Assembly: GCF_900142525.1 (NCBI RefSeq)
Contig: NZ_FRBD01000018.1
Coordinates: 1-64,000, forward strand
Length of the DNA stretch: 64,000 nt
DNA from: Xylanibacter ruminicola
Lineage (GTDB): Bacteria > Bacteroidota > Bacteroidia > Bacteroidales > Bacteroidaceae
Direction: 5' to 3'
Part shown: positions 56,215 through 64,000 of the stretch, piece by piece
Numbering within the stretch: the first letter of the stretch is position 1
Layout: each line of letters opens with the position of its first letter
Position numbers and translations under genes: made by a program
Notes under the pieces: generated by a model
The model's database searches: none
Told to the model about the DNA's origin: nothing
What the model saw: the letters and a program-made list of their open reading frames with translations, nothing else

Positions 56215-58203
56215 ATGTTCCGAATTAAGAAATTAGACATTTATATCGCCAAGCAGTTCGGCTTGCTGTTTGCAGGAACGTTCTTCATCTGCCAGTTTGT
56301 GCTGATGATGCAGTTCTTGTGGCGCTACGTCGACGAGCTGATTGGAAAAGGACTCTCGCTCGAGATTATGGCCCAGTTCTTCTGGTATATGGGACTGATG
56401 CTGATGCCTCAGGCATTCCCGCTGGCCATACTGCTGTCATCGCTTATCACATTCGGTAACCTGGGCGAAAACTCGGAGCTTACAGCTATCAAGGCCGCTG
56501 GCATATCGCTGATGCAGGCCTTCCGCTCATTGATAGTCATATCGATTATCATGGCGGGCATATCGTTCTACTTCCAGAATATAGTAGGTCCGCAGGCCAA
56601 TCAGGACTTCTACCGACTGCTACTTGGCATGAAGCAGAAGAGCCCAGAGCTGGAAATACCCGAGGGACAGTTCTACTCAGGCATACCCAGCACCAACATC
56701 TATGTACAGAAGAAGGACCTGAACACCGGTATGCTCTATGGTATCATGATCTATCGCATGACGGGTAGTTATGAAGATCAGGCCATCATCCTGGCCGACT
56801 CGGGCATGATGCAGAGTACGGCCGAGAAAAAGCACCTGCTGCTTACATTATATAATGGTGTGTGGAACGAGAACATGCGCTCACAAGACCTAGCCGGAAC
56901 AGCAGATGTGCCCTATCGCCGCGAGACATTCGTAACCAAGCAGATAGTGATGGACTTTGACGGCGGATTCAGCATGGCCGACATCGAAGACATATCGGGC
57001 GATGCCAGAGCCAAGAGTCTGGGCAAGATTCTGCACGACAAAGACTCGCTGCAAGAATATAACGACAGCGTAGGACGTGCATACTACGAAGAGTCGGCCA
57101 GATTCTTCTTCAAGCGCGCTGAAGTATCAAATCAGGATTCTGTGAAGATAGCATCGCAGCTGGCCAATGGTAACGCCAAGCTCGACTCGATGTTCCTGCA
57201 GCTGAGCGACCTGAAGAAGCAGGCTGCAGTAAGAACGGCAGTAAGCAACGCACAATCGTGCGCCACCGACCTGGAGATGAAGGGCACCTTTACAAAGAAC
57301 ATGCATCGCTATTATCGCACGCACGTCATCCAGGCCATCTACAAGTTTACGCTGGCATTTACCTGCATCATCTTCTTCTTTATCGGAGCTCCTCTGGGTG
57401 CCATCATCCGTAAGGGAGGACTAGGTGTGCCCGTCATCATATCAGTGCTGGTATTCATCGTGTACTACATTCTCGACAATACGGGCATGAAGATGGCGCG
57501 CGACGACCAATGGACTGTTTGGTACGGCATGACCATATCAACCATCGTGCTCACACCGATAGCCGCATTCTTTACCTACAAGTCGAACAACGACTCGGTG
57601 GTATTCAATATCGACATGTACAAGCAGCTGTTTATGCGCGTGCTGGGACTGAGATCGCACCGCCACATCTATCGCAAGGAGGTGATTATCGAGGATCCTA
57701 TCTATGCACTCGACTCATTCTATCTGCTACAGATAAGTAAGGAGATCAAGGAGTACAGCGAAGAGCACAAGCTGCTACATCTGCCCAACCCGATACACGT
57801 ATTCTTCCGCCCAGGCGACGACCAGAAGATAGAACAGATAGTAACCAAACTTGAGGATGTTATCGACGATCTGAGTAACACCAAGGATGCACAGATACTG
57901 GGCAGCTTGAACCACTACCCCATTGTGGCCACCCACGCCCACACACGTCCGTTCCGCCAGAAGTGGCTTAACATCATCACAGGTCTGATTCTGCCATTGG
58001 GCATATTCTTCTATCTGCGAATGTGCCGTTTCCGCCTGCGTCTGCGTAAGGATCTGAACAATATACTGGATACAAACCACGACGTGATAGAGCGTGTGGC
58101 CGTATATGCCGCACCAGCTCCCAGAACGTTCGAAGACCTTGAGAACATGCCATTCGTATACGAATTGGCACGCAACTACGAGGCCCAAAAGCATAAGGAT
58201 TAA
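56215..58203 (+). CDS. LptF/LptG-family (YjgP/YjgQ) permease
   Basis: The 662-residue protein has the LptF/G layout: N-terminal helices (DIYIAKQFGLLFAGTFFICQ), a periplasmic beta-rich domain (about 110-250; FYSGIPSTNIYVQKKDL), and C-terminal helices (FFFIGAPLGAIIRKGGLGVPVII). Partnered with LptB it moves lipopolysaccharide from the inner membrane. It is nearly twice the length of enterobacterial LptF because of a C-terminal cytosolic extension, the normal Bacteroidetes form. ATG 56215 lies 9 nt after the -7 box at 56197-56205, so the leader is very short. Confidence 0.9.
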   Translation: MFRIKKLDIYIAKQFGLLFAGTFFICQFVLMMQFLWRYVDELIGKGLSLEIMAQFFWYMGLMLMPQAFPLAILLSSLITFGNLGENSELTAIKAAGISLMQAFRSLIVISIIMAGISFYFQNIVGPQANQDFYRLLLGMKQKSPELEIPEGQFYSGIPSTNIYVQKKDLNTGMLYGIMIYRMTGSYEDQAIILADSGMMQSTAEKKHLLLTLYNGVWNENMRSQDLAGTADVPYRRETFVTKQIVMDFDGGFSMADIEDISGDARAKSLGKILHDKDSLQEYNDSVGRAYYEESARFFFKRAEVSNQDSVKIASQLANGNAKLDSMFLQLSDLKKQAAVRTAVSNAQSCATDLEMKGTFTKNMHRYYRTHVIQAIYKFTLAFTCIIFFFIGAPLGAIIRKGGLGVPVIISVLVFIVYYILDNTGMKMARDDQWTVWYGMTISTIVLTPIAAFFTYKSNNDSVVFNIDMYKQLFMRVLGLRSHRHIYRKEVIIEDPIYALDSFYLLQISKEIKEYSEEHKLLHLPNPIHVFFRPGDDQKIEQIVTKLEDVIDDLSNTKDAQILGSLNHYPIVATHAHTRPFRQKWLNIITGLILPLGIFFYLRMCRFRLRLRKDLNNILDTNHDVIERVAVYAAPAPRTFEDLENMPFVYELARNYEAQKHKD

Positions 58204-58233
58204 CTACTATATATATTAATAAGGTGTAATAAT

Positions 58234-59445
58234 ATGGAAGAGATGAAGTTGAATAGCATAGAGGAAGCCATTAAGGACTTCGAGCAAGGAGAGTTTGTAA
58301 TCGTAGTTGACGATGAAGACCGCGAGAACGAGGGCGACCTGATTATCGCCGCCGAGAAGATAACAGCAGAGAAAGTAAACTTCATGCTGAAATATGCTCG
58401 TGGCGTGCTTTGCGCCCCTATCACCATCGAGCGATGCAAGGAACTGGACCTGCCGCATCAGGTTCAGGACAACACATCGGTACTCGGCACACCATTCACC
58501 GTAACGGTGGATAAACTGGAGGGATGCGCCACTGGTGTGAGTGCCCACGATCGAGCTGAGACCATCAAGGCCCTAGCCGACCCCAAGTCAACACCAGAGA
58601 CATTCGGACGTCCAGGACACGTAAACCCACTCTACGCACAAGACAACGGTGTGTTGCGCCGTAGCGGACATACCGAAGCCGCCATCGACCTCTGCCATAT
58701 GGCAGGACTCTATCCTGCTGGAGCGCTGATGGAGATCATGAACGAAGACGGCACAATGGCACGACTGCCACAACTCGTAGAATTTGCCAAGCAGTGGAAC
58801 CTGAAGGTTATCAGCATCAAGGACATGATAGCCTACCGCCTGAAGAAGGAATCGCTGATAGAAGTTGGCGAAGAGGTAGATCTACCTACCGACTACGGCC
58901 ACTTCCGCCTGATTCCATTCCGCCAGAAGAGTAACGGACTGGAGCACATGGCTCTTATCAAGGGCGAATGGCAGGAAGACGAACCCATATTGGTTCGCGT
59001 TCATTCATCGTGTATGACGGGCGACATTCTCGGTTCTAAACGTTGCGATTGTGGCGAACAGCTACACAAGGCCATGCAGGCCATCGAGAAGGAAGGCAAG
59101 GGCGTAGTGATCTACATGCAGCAGGAAGGTCGAGGCATCGGTCTGATGAACAAGATTGCGGCCTATAAGCTACAGGAACAAGGACTCGACACCGTAGATG
59201 CCAACGTACATCTAGGATTCAAGCCCGATGAGCGCGACTACGGCTGTGGCGCACAGATGCTGCGACATCTTGGTGTACACAAAATGCGCCTGCTGACCAA
59301 TAATCCTGTAAAGCGTGTTGGTCTGGAGGCTTACGGACTCGAAATCATCGAGAATGTGCCCATCGAGGTCACTCCAAACAAGTATAACCTGCGCTATCTG
59401 GAGACCAAAAAGACTCGCATGGGGCATACGTTGCACCTGAAATAA
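58234..59445 (+). CDS. ribBA: Bifunctional 3,4-dihydroxy-2-butanone 4-phosphate synthase / GTP cyclohydrolase II
   Basis: The 403-residue fusion supplies both precursors of riboflavin. Residues about 1-205 are RibB ([33 protein letters not shown]). Residues about 206-403 are RibA, with zinc cysteines in [20 protein letters not shown] and the catalytic QQEGRGIGL. Length is normal. It begins 30 bp after the permease stop and may be co-transcribed; that gap is too short for an FMN riboswitch and none is visible. Confidence 0.97.
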   Translation: MEEMKLNSIEEAIKDFEQGEFVIVVDDEDRENEGDLIIAAEKITAEKVNFMLKYARGVLCAPITIERCKELDLPHQVQDNTSVLGTPFTVTVDKLEGCATGVSAHDRAETIKALADPKSTPETFGRPGHVNPLYAQDNGVLRRSGHTEAAIDLCHMAGLYPAGALMEIMNEDGTMARLPQLVEFAKQWNLKVISIKDMIAYRLKKESLIEVGEEVDLPTDYGHFRLIPFRQKSNGLEHMALIKGEWQEDEPILVRVHSSCMTGDILGSKRCDCGEQLHKAMQAIEKEGKGVVIYMQQEGRGIGLMNKIAAYKLQEQGLDTVDANVHLGFKPDERDYGCGAQMLRHLGVHKMRLLTNNPVKRVGLEAYGLEIIENVPIEVTPNKYNLRYLETKKTRMGHTLHLK

Positions 59446-59546
59446 GTCTCAATCTGCCACAAATTCACCACCAAAAGTGAAAAAGTGATATTTTTATTTC
59501 GTTTTCAAAAATAAAATGCGTAATTTTGCACAAAATTTAGAGTAAT

Positions 59547-60740
59547 ATGGCACAACTATCTAATCGTCTGCAGCGTTTGGCTCCATCAGCAACGCTGGCA
59601 ATGTCTCAGAAAAGCTCCGAAATGAAGGCGCAAGGTATCGACGTTATTAACATGAGTGTTGGAGAACCCGACTTCAATACACCTGACGCTATTAAAGAGG
59701 CTGCCAAGAAGGCAATAGACGAAAATTATTCACGCTACTCACCAGTTCCTGGCTATCCCGATTTGCGCAAGGCCATTGTGGCTAAGCTCAAGAACGAAAA
59801 CCAGCTGGACTACACCATCAACGAGATTCTGGTGAGCAACGGTGCCAAGCAGAGTGTGTGCAACACAGTAATGGCGCTGGTTAACGACGGCGAGGAGGTT
59901 ATCATCCCCACCCCATACTGGGTTAGCTACCCACAGATGGCCCTTCTGGCTGGTGGTGTCCCCAAGTTCGTAGAAGCTGGCTTCGACCAGAACTTCAAGA
60001 TGACTCCAGAACAGCTCGAGGCAGCTATCACACCCAAAACACGACTCATTATCCTCTGCTCGCCCAGCAACCCAACAGGAAGCGTGTACAGCAAAGATGA
60101 ACTGAAGGCGCTGGCCGATGTCATCCTGAAGCACGAAGACCTGTTTGTACTGGCCGACGAGATTTACGAGCATATCAACTATATAGGCAAGCACGAGAGT
60201 ATCGCCCAGTTCCCTGGTATGAAGGAACGCGCCATCATCGTAAACGGTGTATCTAAGGCATACGCAATGACTGGCTGGCGTATCGGATATATTGCTGCCC
60301 CAGAGTGGATTGTAAAGGGATGCAACAAGCTGCAGGGTCAGTACACTAGCGGCCCATGCTCAGTAAGCCAGAAGGCTGCCGAGTTTGCCTACGTGGCCGA
60401 CCAGCAGTGTGTAGAGGATATGCGAAAGGCATTTGAGCGCCGTCGCGACCTGATTGTGAAGCTGGCAAAGGACATCCCTGGCCTAGAGGTTAACGTACCA
60501 GAGGGCGCATTCTATCTGTTCCCCAAGTGCAGCAGTTTCTTTGGCAAGAGCGATGGCGAGACCTCCATCAACAACTCTACCGACTTTGCCATGTATCTGC
60601 TCGAGAAGGGACATGTAGCAACCGTTGGTGGCGATGCTTTTGGCGACCCTGAATGCTTCAGAATGAGCTATGCTACAAGCGATGAAAACATCGTAGAAGC
60701 AATGAGACGCATCAAAGAAGTGGTAGCAAAACTAAAATAA
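59547..60740 (+). CDS. Pyridoxal-phosphate aminotransferase (aspartate aminotransferase type)
   Basis: The 397-residue class I aminotransferase has SVGEPDFNTP near residue 37, SNGAKQSVCNTVMAL (cofactor phosphate site), CSPSNPTGSVY, ADEIYEHINY, and the Schiff-base lysine in NGVSKAYAMTGWRIGY near residue 235. Sequences like this usually transaminate aspartate in Bacteroidetes. The promoter TAATTTTGC (59522-59530) lies 17 bp before the ATG. Confidence 0.92.
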   Translation: MAQLSNRLQRLAPSATLAMSQKSSEMKAQGIDVINMSVGEPDFNTPDAIKEAAKKAIDENYSRYSPVPGYPDLRKAIVAKLKNENQLDYTINEILVSNGAKQSVCNTVMALVNDGEEVIIPTPYWVSYPQMALLAGGVPKFVEAGFDQNFKMTPEQLEAAITPKTRLIILCSPSNPTGSVYSKDELKALADVILKHEDLFVLADEIYEHINYIGKHESIAQFPGMKERAIIVNGVSKAYAMTGWRIGYIAAPEWIVKGCNKLQGQYTSGPCSVSQKAAEFAYVADQQCVEDMRKAFERRRDLIVKLAKDIPGLEVNVPEGAFYLFPKCSSFFGKSDGETSINNSTDFAMYLLEKGHVATVGGDAFGDPECFRMSYATSDENIVEAMRRIKEVVAKLK

Positions 60741-60858
60741 TTCGGAAATTCATAGTTAAAATGTCTTAATTAGACTTGTTTTCCGCTTTATTTTGCTACT
60801 TTTGCGAGGTGAAATTAATCTTTTAATATTTATAATAACTAAAAAATTATTTTTAATT

Positions 60859-61689
60859 ATGGCAACAACAACAAAGGCTGCAGCCCCAGCCAAAAAGAAT
60901 TCGGGCTTTCCTGGTATTAAAGCTGCATGGATTATTCTCGTAATTTGTGCTTGTGCTGGTTATGGTGTATGGTACTTCGTAATGGGTAACCCCGACAACT
61001 TCGTTGGTGGCGATCGCGCAGGACATCCTGCAAACCTGCTGGGTACTGTTTATAAGGGAGGTTTCGTTGTAGGTCTTATCCTGACTCTTCTCTTCACCGT
61101 TATCTGCCTCGGTATCGAGCGTTTCTTCGCTATCAAGACTGCTGCAGGTAAGATTAACCTCGCTAAGTTCACTGCTCAGGTAAAGGAGCTCATCAAGGCT
61201 CAGAAGTTCGATGAGGCTGAGAAGCTTTGTGACAAGATGCAGGGTTCAGTAGCTAACGTAGTTAGAGCTTCAATCGCTGCTTATAAGGACGTTGAGGGTA
61301 ACGACACTCTGAAGAAGGCTGCTAAGGTTGCTAAGATCCAGCAGGCTCACGAGGAGGCTACTCAGCTTGAGATGCCTACTCTGCAGATGAACCTCCCAAT
61401 GGTTGCTACAATCGTATCTCTGGGTACTCTGACCGCTCTGTTCGGTACCGTACTTGGTATGATCGGATCATTCCAGGCTCTGTCTGCTGGTGGTGGTGCT
61501 GACTCTATGGCTCTGTCTGCAGGTATTTCTGAGGCTCTGGTTAACACAGCTTCTGGTATCTTGACATCATGGGTAGCTACCGTAGTTTATAACTTCTTCT
61601 CTAACAAGATCGATAAGCTGACATACGCTCTCGACGAGATCGGTTACACAATCGCTGCTACATACGATTCTAACCACAACGAGGCTTAA
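60859..61689 (+). CDS. exbB: ExbB/TolQ-family proton channel
   Basis: The 276-residue inner-membrane protein has three membrane segments and the MotA/TolQ/ExbB signature in the last two (MNLPMVATIVSLGTLTALFG, TVLGMIGSFQAL, then NTASGILTSWVATVVY). With two ExbD proteins and TonB downstream it uses the proton gradient to power SusC-type transporters. ATG 60859 begins MATTTKAAAPAKKNSGFPGI; an upstream in-frame start at 60793 lies before the -7 box (TACTTTTGC, 60797-60805). Codon bias is strong, as for an abundant protein. Confidence 0.94.
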   Translation: MATTTKAAAPAKKNSGFPGIKAAWIILVICACAGYGVWYFVMGNPDNFVGGDRAGHPANLLGTVYKGGFVVGLILTLLFTVICLGIERFFAIKTAAGKINLAKFTAQVKELIKAQKFDEAEKLCDKMQGSVANVVRASIAAYKDVEGNDTLKKAAKVAKIQQAHEEATQLEMPTLQMNLPMVATIVSLGTLTALFGTVLGMIGSFQALSAGGGADSMALSAGISEALVNTASGILTSWVATVVYNFFSNKIDKLTYALDEIGYTIAATYDSNHNEA

Positions 61690-61733
61690 TTCTTTAACCA
61701 TTCAGTTTTTCACGCATAAAAAGCATATAGAGA

Positions 61734-62351
61734 ATGGCTAAAATTAAGATACAGAAAAAAGACATCTGGATTGACATGACGCCTATGTCAGACGTGATGA
61801 CGCTGCTTCTGTGTTTCTTTATGTTGACTTCAACATTCTTGACACCAGAACCAGTTTCAGTCACAGCGCCTAATTCTGTGTCAGAGGTTAAGATACCAGA
61901 GCAGGATGTGCTCAACATTCTGGTTACACCAGAGGGACGCATCTTCTGTGGTACCGAAAACAAGAATCATATGCAGGCTATGATGGAGACCATGACAGAT
62001 AAGTTTGGTGTCCAGCTGAATGCCAACCAGATTAAGCACTTCCGCGAGGATGCTATGGTTGGAGCCCCAATGGCACAGCTTGCAAATTATCTGAACCTCG
62101 ATACAGAAAAAATGGGTGAGGCCATCCAGAAGCTCGGTCTTCCGCTTGATAGTATCAACGGAGGCAAGAGCGAGTTCCAGGAGTGGATTACTGCAGCACG
62201 CGATGCTAATCCTGACATCAAGCTCGCCATCAAGTGCGATTCAAAGACTTCTTATGCAACTATCAAGAAGCTGATGTCTGAACTCCAGGATATGAGCGAG
62301 AACCGTTTCCAGCTGATTACGAATCTCGATGTTAAACGTTTAAACGACTAG
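61734..62351 (+). CDS. exbD: ExbD-type biopolymer transport protein (first)
   Basis: The 205-residue protein has a short cytosolic start, one membrane helix with the essential Asp (DMTPMSDVMTLLLCFFMLTS) and a periplasmic domain. It is one of two unequal ExbD copies, usual in this phylum. It lies 44 bp after exbB and 7 bp before the second exbD. Confidence 0.93.
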   Translation: MAKIKIQKKDIWIDMTPMSDVMTLLLCFFMLTSTFLTPEPVSVTAPNSVSEVKIPEQDVLNILVTPEGRIFCGTENKNHMQAMMETMTDKFGVQLNANQIKHFREDAMVGAPMAQLANYLNLDTEKMGEAIQKLGLPLDSINGGKSEFQEWITAARDANPDIKLAIKCDSKTSYATIKKLMSELQDMSENRFQLITNLDVKRLND

Positions 62352-62358
62352 TAGTATT

Positions 62359-63024
62359 ATGGCAAAAAAGAATCTATCAAAGCAGAAAAAGATGGATACC
62401 CGCGTGAACTTCACGCCAATGGTAGACATGATGATGCTTCTTATCACCTTCTTCATGCTGTGTACTACACTGGCAAAGCCACAGGCTATGCAGTTGACTA
62501 TGCCATCAAACGATGACACATCACAGATGAATGAGCAGGATAAGCAGGTAACAAAGGCATCTCACACTATCACACTCTATCTGGGAGCTAATAATAAGGT
62601 TTGGTATGTAGCTGGTCTGCCCAACTACGACGATCCCTCATGTGTAAAGCCAACTACTTATGGCAAGGACGGTATCGAAAAGGTGCTCAATGAGCATACA
62701 ACCGAAGAAGGTATCAACCCTGTAGCCAAAATCAAGTTGGCCAAGAAAGAGCTCGATGCTAAGAAGAACGAGTACAACTCGAAGATGACTGACGAACAGT
62801 ATCAGGAGGCACTGAAGAAGCTGAAGAAGGGTGAACTGCCCTCAGGTGAGAAGGTTCCTACTATGACTGTCATCATTCGTCCTCTGAACACAGCAACCTA
62901 CGAGAACATGGTAGCTGCGCTCGACGAGATGCTCATTAGCAATATTGATAAGTACGTCATTGACAATGTCGACAAGATGAGTGACGACGATAAGGCACTC
63001 ATTGAGAAGGCAGGTGTTAAATGA
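62359..63024 (+). CDS. exbD: ExbD-type biopolymer transport protein (second)
   Basis: The 221-residue protein shares the layout, with the Asp in NFTPMVDMMMLLITFFMLCT. Its periplasmic part has a longer Lys-rich insertion (KKELDAKKNEYNSKMTDEQY) than the first copy, so the two probably form a heteromer rather than being redundant. Confidence 0.92.
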   Translation: MAKKNLSKQKKMDTRVNFTPMVDMMMLLITFFMLCTTLAKPQAMQLTMPSNDDTSQMNEQDKQVTKASHTITLYLGANNKVWYVAGLPNYDDPSCVKPTTYGKDGIEKVLNEHTTEEGINPVAKIKLAKKELDAKKNEYNSKMTDEQYQEALKKLKKGELPSGEKVPTMTVIIRPLNTATYENMVAALDEMLISNIDKYVIDNVDKMSDDDKALIEKAGVK

Positions 63025-63050
63025 TTAACCCCTAAAATGTAGAATAGACT

Positions 63051-63884
63051 ATGGCAAAAATAGATCTTATTGACAACAGCTGGGTCGACCTCGTATTCGA
63101 AGGTAAGAACCAGGCATATGGAGCTTATCAATTGCGCAAGAACACAGGCGTTCGTAACCTGAAGGCACTGATTACCATGTTCGTTGGTTTTGCAATCATT
63201 GCAGCCATCGTTATTGCAAAGGTGCAAATTGATAACTATATCGCAGCCCGTAACGCTGCCATTGAAACTGACGTTGAGTTGCAGAATCTGGCAGATAAGA
63301 AAGAGGCTAAGGTAGAGCGCAAAGATGAGCCCGAGATTGAGAAAATTGAGGTTGAGAAAGTCAAGAGCTCTGTAGCCTTCACCGTTCCTGAAATTAAGAA
63401 GGACGAGGAGGTTAAAGAAGATCAGGAAATGAAATCTCAGGAAGAACTGCAAGAGACCAACACCGCTATCGGTGCATTCGACGTACAAGGTGACGACGAG
63501 GCAGCTGGTGAGGTGCTCAAGGTTAAGGAAACTATCGCAGAACCCGAGCCACCAAAGGTTGAAGAGACCAAGGTGTTCGACGTGGTAGAGGAAATGCCTC
63601 AGTTCCCTGGTGGTAACTCAGCCCTGTTTGAGTATCTGTCTAAGAATATCAAGTATCCAGTAGTAGCCGAGGAGAACGGTGTACAGGGTCGTGTAGTTGT
63701 AACCTTCGTTGTAGAGCGTGATGGCTCTATCACCGACGTTAAGGTTGTAAAGAGCGTTGACCCATCACTCGACAAGGAGGCACAGCGCGTTGTTAAGTCA
63801 ATGCCTCACTGGATTCCTGGTAAGCAGAACGGTAGCGCAGTACGTGTTAAGTACACTGTTCCTGTAACATTCCGTCTGCAGTAA
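63051..63884 (+). CDS. tonB: TonB family energy transducer
   Basis: The 277-residue protein has an N-terminal cytosolic motif (WVDLVFEGKNQAYGAYQLRK), one membrane helix (about residues 40-58) and a long Glu/Lys-rich periplasm-spanning linker. The C-terminal TonB domain (about 185-277; EMPQFPGGNSALFEYLSKNI, IPGKQNGSAVRVKYTVPVTF) contacts the TonB box of outer-membrane transporters such as the two SusC proteins here. It ends the exbB-exbD-exbD part of the operon. Confidence 0.95.
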   Translation: MAKIDLIDNSWVDLVFEGKNQAYGAYQLRKNTGVRNLKALITMFVGFAIIAAIVIAKVQIDNYIAARNAAIETDVELQNLADKKEAKVERKDEPEIEKIEVEKVKSSVAFTVPEIKKDEEVKEDQEMKSQEELQETNTAIGAFDVQGDDEAAGEVLKVKETIAEPEPPKVEETKVFDVVEEMPQFPGGNSALFEYLSKNIKYPVVAEENGVQGRVVVTFVVERDGSITDVKVVKSVDPSLDKEAQRVVKSMPHWIPGKQNGSAVRVKYTVPVTFRLQ

Positions 63885-63901
63885 AAGCTCAATTATCTGA
63901 A

Positions 63902-64000
63902 ATGAACGCATTCAACAAAATCGTTGGATTAACACTGATATTAGGCTTGTTCTCCGCTTGTGGGAACAAGCCTAATCCTGAAAAGGAACAAGCCTATCAG
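63902..64000 (+). CDS. Lipoprotein downstream of tonB, N-terminal part
   Basis: 33 codons are visible: a signal peptide with lipobox FSAC (Cys21) followed by GNKPNPEKEQAYQ. The reading frame is cut by the window end. In Bacteroidetes a PstS-like substrate-binding lipoprotein often follows tonB, which fits the start, but the diagnostic part lies outside. Confidence 0.65.
   Translation, partial: MNAFNKIVGLTLILGLFSACGNKPNPEKEQAYQ

Noticed and set aside
58204-58233. FMN riboswitch before ribBA
   Set aside because: The gap is only 30 bp and holds no conserved riboswitch core.

Overview
The window comes from a member of the Bacteroidota, most likely the family Prevotellaceae. The evidence is the TAnnTTTG(C) promoter box in front of most genes, two SusC/SusD pairs, type IX secretion genes (porX, a porW-like gene), an ExbB-ExbD-ExbD-TonB cluster, and Bacteroidetes-specific families (DUF1599, DUF4834, a DoxX/BT_3928-like protein, a 662-residue LptF/G-type permease). 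No rRNA, CRISPR array or transposase was seen. Three tRNA genes are present: Lys-TTT, Pro-GGG and a CAT-anticodon tRNA.

Layout. 0-4.3 kb is accessory DNA: a divergent HigB/HigA-like pair, a cluster of five very small double-glycine-leader peptide genes (four in tandem on the minus strand, one facing them), short TGCCA...TGGCA hairpin repeats, a lipoprotein and an unknown two-gene minus-strand operon. 4.3-15.8 kb holds an amino-acid:Na+ symporter, a GH5 lipoprotein, the DUF1599-DoxX-tpiA-SPOR-folE block, and a GH43-GH31 pair. 16-19.4 kb is housekeeping (AI-2E transporter, tdk, rsmI, a coiled-coil lipoprotein). 19.4-30.4 kb is a tandem SusCD locus: susC-susD-surface lipoprotein, then susC-susD. 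Both operons carry the same TTGAT-N4-ATCAA element about 95 bp upstream of the -7 box. 30.4-47.3 kb is mainly core genes (tadA, birA, pyrH, pssA, psd, dnaE, trxA, tsaE, porX, porW-like, aroA) plus a pectate lyase and tRNA-Pro.

47.4-52.7 kb is a second accessory island. A zeta-type toxin overlaps a 53-codon gene. Next comes a 4.4-kb module with four 29-bp iteron-like repeats, a perfect 38-bp AT-rich palindrome, an array of TTCC motifs phased at 10-11 bp, two unknown genes and a 779-residue VirE-N/DUF3987-type protein. I read this as a possible integrated replicon or replication-like cassette; it is the strongest candidate for an undescribed system here. 52.7-64 kb has a Sel1-repeat protein, a GH2-like protein that has lost its acid/base motif, a tRNA, a START-like protein, an LptF/G-type permease, ribBA, an aminotransferase and the TonB energising cluster.

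Three DNA-level features cut across the annotation. First, degenerate 7-bp tandem arrays sit at about ten gene boundaries, often containing the stop codon of one gene and the start of the next; one lies in frame inside the GH31 gene. Second, a REP-like GC-rich element is intergenic at 38.5 kb and in frame inside the 779-residue gene. Third, many genes have the -7 box only 3-8 nt before the start codon, implying leaderless or near-leaderless mRNAs.

All functional calls are from reading motifs by eye; no database search was run.
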